Assembly (NCBI RefSeq): GCF_014191055.1
Contig: NZ_JACHWB010000001.1
Span: forward strand, 649,875 to 713,874
Length of the DNA: 64,000 bases
Source: Microvirga lupini
GTDB taxonomy: Bacteria; Pseudomonadota; Alphaproteobacteria; Rhizobiales; Beijerinckiaceae
Reading direction: 5' to 3'
Part shown: piece after piece, positions 60,782 to 64,000 of the stretch
How positions within the stretch are numbered: position 1 is the first letter of the stretch
How the letters are laid out: each line of letters opens with the position of its first letter
The notes under the pieces: model-generated
Told to the model about the DNA's origin: nothing
The model's database searches: none
What the model saw: the letters and a program-made list of their open reading frames with translations, nothing else
Made by a program: the position numbers and the translations under genes

Positions 60782-61762
60782 GTGGCAGGACTTCCCGCAA
60801 CCCCCGGCATCGAGATCCAGCATTTCGAAAACGCGGGCATCCGGATATTCACCGGCAAGTACACTGGACAGATAGACAATTTTACCGTGCCTGAGCACGT
60901 CGTGGTTCTGTCGCACTCGGATTACAAGCCGATCAGTTATGCTCCGGTAGAGCGCTGGAAGGTGAACGATGTCTGCTTCCTCCCCAAGGGATACACGCAG
61001 ACCGGGCACCTGGCTGAGCTCGCCGAGCTGACTGCTATCAGGATGAGCGACGACCTCTTCACCAAGGTGGCCGAGGATCACGTCGACCACTCCCGCATCG
61101 AATTCCGCTATGCCGACATCACCGGGCCGACGACGCAGTCTCTGTCCGGAGCGCTTCGGCACATGTCCATGACCGAAGGATTCCGCGAGTGGCCGCTGCT
61201 GATCGAGAGCACGGCGATTGCCCTGGCTGTCGCTGCCGTGCGCAAGCTGTCGCCCAAGGCGTCGGTTGCATTCGACAAGCAGAGCGAGCTCAGCGCGGCC
61301 AGGCGCCGGCGGGTGATGGACTTCATCGACGACAACATCCACCGGCAGATCACCCTGGCTGAGTTGGCAGCAGCGGCCAACCTGAGCGCCTTCCACTTCG
61401 CGCGCCGGTTCAAGGCTGCGACCGGCCAGACGCCGCTGCGGTTCATCGCCGAGCGGCGGGTGGTGGAGGCCAAGAAGCGCCTGCGTTCAGGGGTGATGCC
61501 GCTGGCACAGGTCGCACTGGAATGCGGCTACACCGGCCAGAGCCACTTCACCACAGCGTTCAAGGCCGTTACCGGCGTCACCCCGGGCATCTACCGCCGG
61601 GGAGCTCAGGCGGTGCTGATCGCCGGCCTGCTCTGCTTTTCCCTCATGTACAACGTCGCGACCCAGGCGGGCGCCATGGATGTCCTGATGGCCGCTATGC
61701 ATGAGTTCGGCCACGAAGTCGTCGAGTTCGCGGTCGATCTGGATGACTTTCTTGAGCCGTAG
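60782..61762 (+). CDS. AraC family transcriptional regulator with C-terminal extension
   Basis: The 326-residue protein from GTG 60782 has an N-terminal ligand or dimer domain (about 5-170) and an AraC DNA-binding domain (about 178-278) with both HTH units (ITLAELAAAANLSAFHFARR; LAQVALECGYTGQSHFTTAF) and the PGIYRR end. About 50 residues then follow, including a hydrophobic helix (AVLIAGLLCFSLMYNVAT), which normal AraC proteins lack. Phage genomes rarely carry AraC regulators. It probably alters host gene expression. Confidence 0.85.
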   Translation: MAGLPATPGIEIQHFENAGIRIFTGKYTGQIDNFTVPEHVVVLSHSDYKPISYAPVERWKVNDVCFLPKGYTQTGHLAELAELTAIRMSDDLFTKVAEDHVDHSRIEFRYADITGPTTQSLSGALRHMSMTEGFREWPLLIESTAIALAVAAVRKLSPKASVAFDKQSELSAARRRRVMDFIDDNIHRQITLAELAAAANLSAFHFARRFKAATGQTPLRFIAERRVVEAKKRLRSGVMPLAQVALECGYTGQSHFTTAFKAVTGVTPGIYRRGAQAVLIAGLLCFSLMYNVATQAGAMDVLMAAMHEFGHEVVEFAVDLDDFLEP

Positions 61763-61794
61763 TTCTGCTGCGCCATCATTCGTGACGCGACAAT

Positions 61795-61820
61795 CCTGAT
61801 CAGGGTTAGTTCTGATCAGG
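61795..61820 (+). promoter_or_regulatory. Perfect 9-bp inverted repeat at the metallophosphoesterase start
   Basis: CCTGATCAG (61795-61803) and CTGATCAGG (61812-61820) enclose 8 bases. The right arm runs into AGGAAAGG, the ribosome site for TTG 61830. It could fold in RNA and hide the site or be a TGATCA-containing operator. Confidence 0.6.
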
Positions 61821-61829
61821 AAAGGCACA

Positions 61830-63008
61830 TTGAAAAAGTCCAATGATTTGCAGCGTGCTGAGTACCAGCACCCGTTCAAGAAAGCGACTGACGAGCAAGT
61901 CATGGAGTGCATACGTGCAAACCTGACCGGCAAGCAGGCGGCCGCCAAACTGGGTATCCATGAGCGCGTCTACTTCTCCCGCAAAGCTGCGTTGGTGAAG
62001 AAGGGCTTCAGCCCTGAGCACGACATGGTGCACACGGTGCCTGACGGCTTCCTGGTGAAGGGCGTCAGCACCTACTACGACGTGGATGGCAAGCCGCGCG
62101 GCCAGTGGGTCAAGAGCCAGGTCGACCGCGAGCGCCAGATCGAGCTGCTGCGCGAGGCCTGCGAGGCCATGGTCGAAGAGCTGCCCAAGCTCAAGCCGCG
62201 CAAGGATAACGGCCAGTACCTGTCGCACCTGATGGCAACCTACCCGATCGGCGATGCCCACATCGGCATGCGCGCCTGGGCCGAGGAGACGCAGGGCCAG
62301 AACTGGGATCTTGAGATCGGTGAGCGGATTCAGTGCGGCGCGATGGCCGCCCTCGTCGAGATGTCGCCGCCAGCCGAGAAGGCGGTCATCATCAACCTTG
62401 GGGATTGGTTCCACGCCGACAACATGGAAGGCACGACCAGCCGTAGCGGGCACATCCTGGACATGGACGGCCGCTACGCCAAGATGATCCGCGTCGGCAT
62501 CAAGGTCATGCGCCAGTGCATCGAGTCAGCCCTGGGCAAGCACCGCACCGTGCGCGTCATCAACGTGATCGGCAACCACGACGACACCGGCGCCATCTGG
62601 CTGGGCATCGCCCTGGGCCACATCTACGCCAACGAGCCGCGCGTCGAGATCGACAACAGCCCGGCGCCGTTCATGTACGTCGAGCACGGCAAGGTGCTGA
62701 TCGGCATGCACCACGGCCACACCTGCAAGCCCGACCGCCTGCCTGGCGTGATGGCTGCAGACCAGGCCAAGGCCTGGGGCCGCACCGAGTACCGCTACTG
62801 GTTCCTGGGCCACGTCCACCACCAGAGCGTCAAGGAATACGCCGGTGTCACCGTCGAGTCGTTCAACACGCTGACCGCCAAGGACGCGTATGCTGCCTGG
62901 GGCGGCTACCGCGCGCAGCAGAACATGAAGTGCATCGTCATGCATTCGGAGTTCGGCGAAGTCGCGCGCCACATCGTCAACCCGGCCATGCTCGAAGGCG
63001 CGGCCTGA
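61830..63008 (+). CDS. Phage HTH-metallophosphoesterase protein
   Basis: The 392-residue protein starts at TTG 61830 after AGGAAAGG. An N-terminal HTH (about 25-55; ECIRANLTGKQAAAKLGIHE) precedes a calcineurin-like phosphoesterase domain with YPIGDAHIG, INLGDWFHADN, VIGNHDD and HHGH plus LGHVHH, the full two-metal set. Similar proteins are encoded near terminase genes in Pseudomonas and Burkholderia phages and may process DNA ends. The exact substrate is unknown. Confidence 0.88.
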   Translation: MKKSNDLQRAEYQHPFKKATDEQVMECIRANLTGKQAAAKLGIHERVYFSRKAALVKKGFSPEHDMVHTVPDGFLVKGVSTYYDVDGKPRGQWVKSQVDRERQIELLREACEAMVEELPKLKPRKDNGQYLSHLMATYPIGDAHIGMRAWAEETQGQNWDLEIGERIQCGAMAALVEMSPPAEKAVIINLGDWFHADNMEGTTSRSGHILDMDGRYAKMIRVGIKVMRQCIESALGKHRTVRVINVIGNHDDTGAIWLGIALGHIYANEPRVEIDNSPAPFMYVEHGKVLIGMHHGHTCKPDRLPGVMAADQAKAWGRTEYRYWFLGHVHHQSVKEYAGVTVESFNTLTAKDAYAAWGGYRAQQNMKCIVMHSEFGEVARHIVNPAMLEGAA

Positions 63009-63030
63009 TCAACCATCACAAGGAGCACCC

Positions 63031-63306
63031 ATGAAGTATTTCGAACTGCCCGTAGGCGTCGTCCTGACCGGCCTGGGCAACGCCCGCCTGATCCACCAGG
63101 GCGGTGGCGTCTTCGTCTGTTCTGACGCACACGCGCCGAAGGTATTCGAGGTGGCTGCGCCGGAGGGCGAGGCCCTGGACACCAGTGCGGTGCCGGAGCT
63201 CGAGTCGATCGCCGACTACGGCGGTGTGTGGCAGCTGGGCAAGCGCGACATCGAGCAGCCAGCGCCGGCCGAGGAGCCTGAGCCCGTCGAGGAGCCTGCC
63301 GAGTGA
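63031..63306 (+). CDS. Small phage protein with acidic tail
   Basis: The 91-residue protein MKYFELPVGVVLTGLGNARL is beta-rich and ends in EEPEPVEEPAE. ATG 63031 follows AAGGAG. Function is unknown. Its stop overlaps the next start by 4 bases. Confidence 0.6.
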   Translation: MKYFELPVGVVLTGLGNARLIHQGGGVFVCSDAHAPKVFEVAAPEGEALDTSAVPELESIADYGGVWQLGKRDIEQPAPAEEPEPVEEPAE

Positions 63307-63602
63307 GCCTCGTTCTCTGGTTCCTGCTCCTGGTCGTCCAGAACGCCGCCTTCACCTGGGTTAGCCGCGCGCGTAACTCCGGCAGCTACGGCTACCACGC
63401 GATCGCCGCGGTGTTCAGCAACGGCATCTGGTTCGTATCGCAGTTCCTCCTGATCGGCATGGTGGTGCGCCCGGGCATGCAGCTGAGCGACGCCTACCAC
63501 CTGGGCGCGGTCTACATCGCCGGCACGGTCACCGGTTCGGTGCTGATGCACTGGGTGTCGGTGCGCTGGCTGGAGCAGGGCAAGCGCAAGGTGGGCGGGT
63601 AG
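63303..63602 (+). CDS. Small membrane protein, possibly holin-like
   Basis: The 99-residue protein from GTG 63303 has three hydrophobic segments (LVLWFLLLVVQNAAFTWV; AVFSNGIWFVSQFLLIGMVV; LGAVYIAGTVTGSVLMHWVS) and a basic C-terminal tail. Size and topology allow a holin, but no lysis genes are adjacent, so this is only a possibility. Its TAG stop is followed directly by element copy 5. Confidence 0.6.
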   Translation: MSLVLWFLLLVVQNAAFTWVSRARNSGSYGYHAIAAVFSNGIWFVSQFLLIGMVVRPGMQLSDAYHLGAVYIAGTVTGSVLMHWVSVRWLEQGKRKVGG

Positions 63603-63693
63603 CCAGACTGCGAGTCTGGGTGTCACCACCTGCAACACCAGCAGCGGCGCGCCATCTGAGCGCGCCGCTCTGTTTCGGGCGCGTATCGGGCGC
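63603..63693 (+). repeat. Att-like intergenic element, copy 5 (closest to tRNA-Arg)
   Basis: CCAGA-CTGCGAG-TCTGG (63603-63619) begins immediately after the stop codon and continues GTGTCA. Over 23 bases it differs from the tRNA-Arg anticodon arm and following bases at only three positions. After 56 nt, CGGGCGC (63676) and CGGGCGC (63687) follow 11 bp apart, and TTTCGGGCGCG at 63673 matches the tRNA 3' end. The spacer has an added hairpin at 63643-63669 (AGCGGCGCG / CGCGCCGCT). Confidence 0.72.
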
Positions 63694-63711
63694 CTCGGCA
63701 TGGATTCACAC

Positions 63712-63740
63712 TTGACCGCTATACCGCCTCACGGTATAGG
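63712..63740 (+). promoter_or_regulatory. Toxin-antitoxin promoter with palindromic operator
   Basis: TTGACC (63712-63717) and TATAGG (63735-63740) are 17 bp apart, a likely sigma-70 promoter. CTATACCG and CGGTATAG (63719-63726 and 63732-63739) form an 8-bp inverted repeat with a CCTCA centre that fits between the two boxes. The toxin ATG lies 7 bases after the -10 box. This is the expected self-repressing layout. Confidence 0.72.
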
Positions 63741-63746
63741 CTGATC

Positions 63747-64000
63747 ATGATATCGAGCTTCCGAGATGCCTGGCTGCATGAGTTCTACGTCAACGGTACC
63801 GGGCACCGGCTGATCCCTGGCGCTATGGAAGGGGCTCTGGCCAGGAAGCTGGACATCATCCGCTTCGCCACGACCGAGGGCGATCTGCGGGTACCGCCCG
63901 GGAACCGGTTCGAGCACCTGCACGGCAAGCTGGCCGCCTACTGCTCGATCCGGGTCAACAAGCAGTACCGCCTGATCTTCCGCTGGAACGACGGCAAAGC
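63747..64000 (+). CDS. higB: HigB/RelE-type toxin (partial at window end)
   Basis: From ATG 63747 the frame remains open for 84 codons to the window edge: MISSFRDAWLHEFYVNGTGH, then PPGNRFEHLHGKLAAYCSIR and VNKQYRLIFRWNDGKA. This matches the HigB (plasmid maintenance system killer) group of RelE-fold mRNA-cleaving toxins, including the LxGxLxxxxSIRVNxQYRLIF core. Toxin-first order with a palindromic promoter is typical. The antitoxin HigA should start just after 64000. Confidence 0.85.
   Translation, partial: MISSFRDAWLHEFYVNGTGHRLIPGAMEGALARKLDIIRFATTEGDLRVPPGNRFEHLHGKLAAYCSIRVNKQYRLIFRWNDGK

Noticed and set aside
53737..63693. The repeated elements as complete tRNA genes
   Set aside because: Only an anticodon-like arm and the acceptor-like heptamer are present; there is no D-arm or matching acceptor strand, and the distance between them is too long for a cloverleaf.
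53737..63693. The repeated elements as simple terminators
   Set aside because: Most stems are only 5-6 bp and none is followed by a T-run; the fixed 56-58 nt distance to paired heptamers needs another explanation.
30975..64000. CRISPR array
   Set aside because: The CGGGCGC repeats are too short and their spacers are not regular repeats of 30-40 bp; no cas genes are present.
31218..64000. Integrase or transposase gene within the window
   Set aside because: No frame shows the R-H-R-Y residues of tyrosine recombinases, a serine recombinase catalytic region, or a DDE transposase domain.

Overview
The window joins two very different pieces of DNA. Positions 1 to about 30,970 are ordinary chromosome of an alphaproteobacterium, most likely a Hyphomicrobiales (Rhizobiales) member resembling Methylobacteriaceae such as Microvirga or Methylobacterium. 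The evidence is high GC, alphaproteobacterial versions of DnaX, PheA, RnpA and YidC, the SRP RNA-dnaX-ybaB-recR cluster, and the yidC / yihA / argB neighbourhood. The genus is an inference. This part holds housekeeping genes: kdsB-pheA, HIT-nudC, ffs-dnaX-ybaB-recR, dapD and dapE (lysine), truA-fmt-def, rmuC, argB, yihA, and rpmH-rnpA-yidC. It also holds two sensor kinases, two secreted RTX-type calcium-binding proteins and several copies of short palindromic intergenic repeats. A complete tRNA-Arg(ACG) gene at 30898-30974 ends this part. From there to the right edge lies a prophage or phage-derived element whose proteins (SSB, HU-like, helicases, DUF4406, metallophosphoesterase) and AAAGGAAA-type ribosome sites look like those of gammaproteobacterial, especially Pseudomonas, siphophages. 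It sits on the 3' side of the tRNA, as expected for tRNA-targeted integration. No integrase, portal, capsid or tail gene lies in the window, so the element must continue beyond 64,000. The phage layout is: 31.2-38.2 kb leftward recombination and nucleotide module (SF1 helicase, DUF4406 protein, HU, HTH, SMC-like ATPase, PD-(D/E)XK nuclease); 38.2-38.4 kb divergent control region with operators; 38.4-45.0 kb rightward replication module (Cro-like protein, SF2 helicase, SSB, dATP/dGTP-diphosphohydrolase-like protein, VRR-NUC nuclease, primase-helicase); 45.05-52.04 kb leftward block of small unknown genes; 52.05-52.64 kb AT-rich, iteron-bearing region that may be an origin or control region; 52.7-64 kb rightward chains of tightly overlapping small genes followed by an acyl carrier protein, a terminase-small-like HTH protein, a ParB-methyltransferase fusion, an AraC regulator, a metallophosphoesterase and a HigB-type toxin. 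The most striking observation is a repeated intergenic element of about 91 bp found five times between 53.7 and 63.7 kb (53737, 56833, 58379, 60578, 63603). Each copy begins at or within 10 bp of the stop codon of the upstream gene. It has a 5-6 bp stem with a 7-nt loop matching the form CCAGA-N7-TCTGGGNNTCA, then 56-58 nt, then two CGGGCGC-type heptamers exactly 11 bp apart. The stem-loop closely matches the anticodon arm of the adjacent tRNA-Arg, and the heptamer matches that tRNA's 3' acceptor strand. This is the form expected of a tyrosine-recombinase core site (two arms around a 7-bp overlap) with arm-type sites. The rightward region therefore looks like a row of gene cassettes bounded by attachment-like sites. 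A second system-level pattern is a palindromic operator, TTGCTCAAATTTGAGCAA and variants, at several phage promoters, which points to a single repressor regulon.
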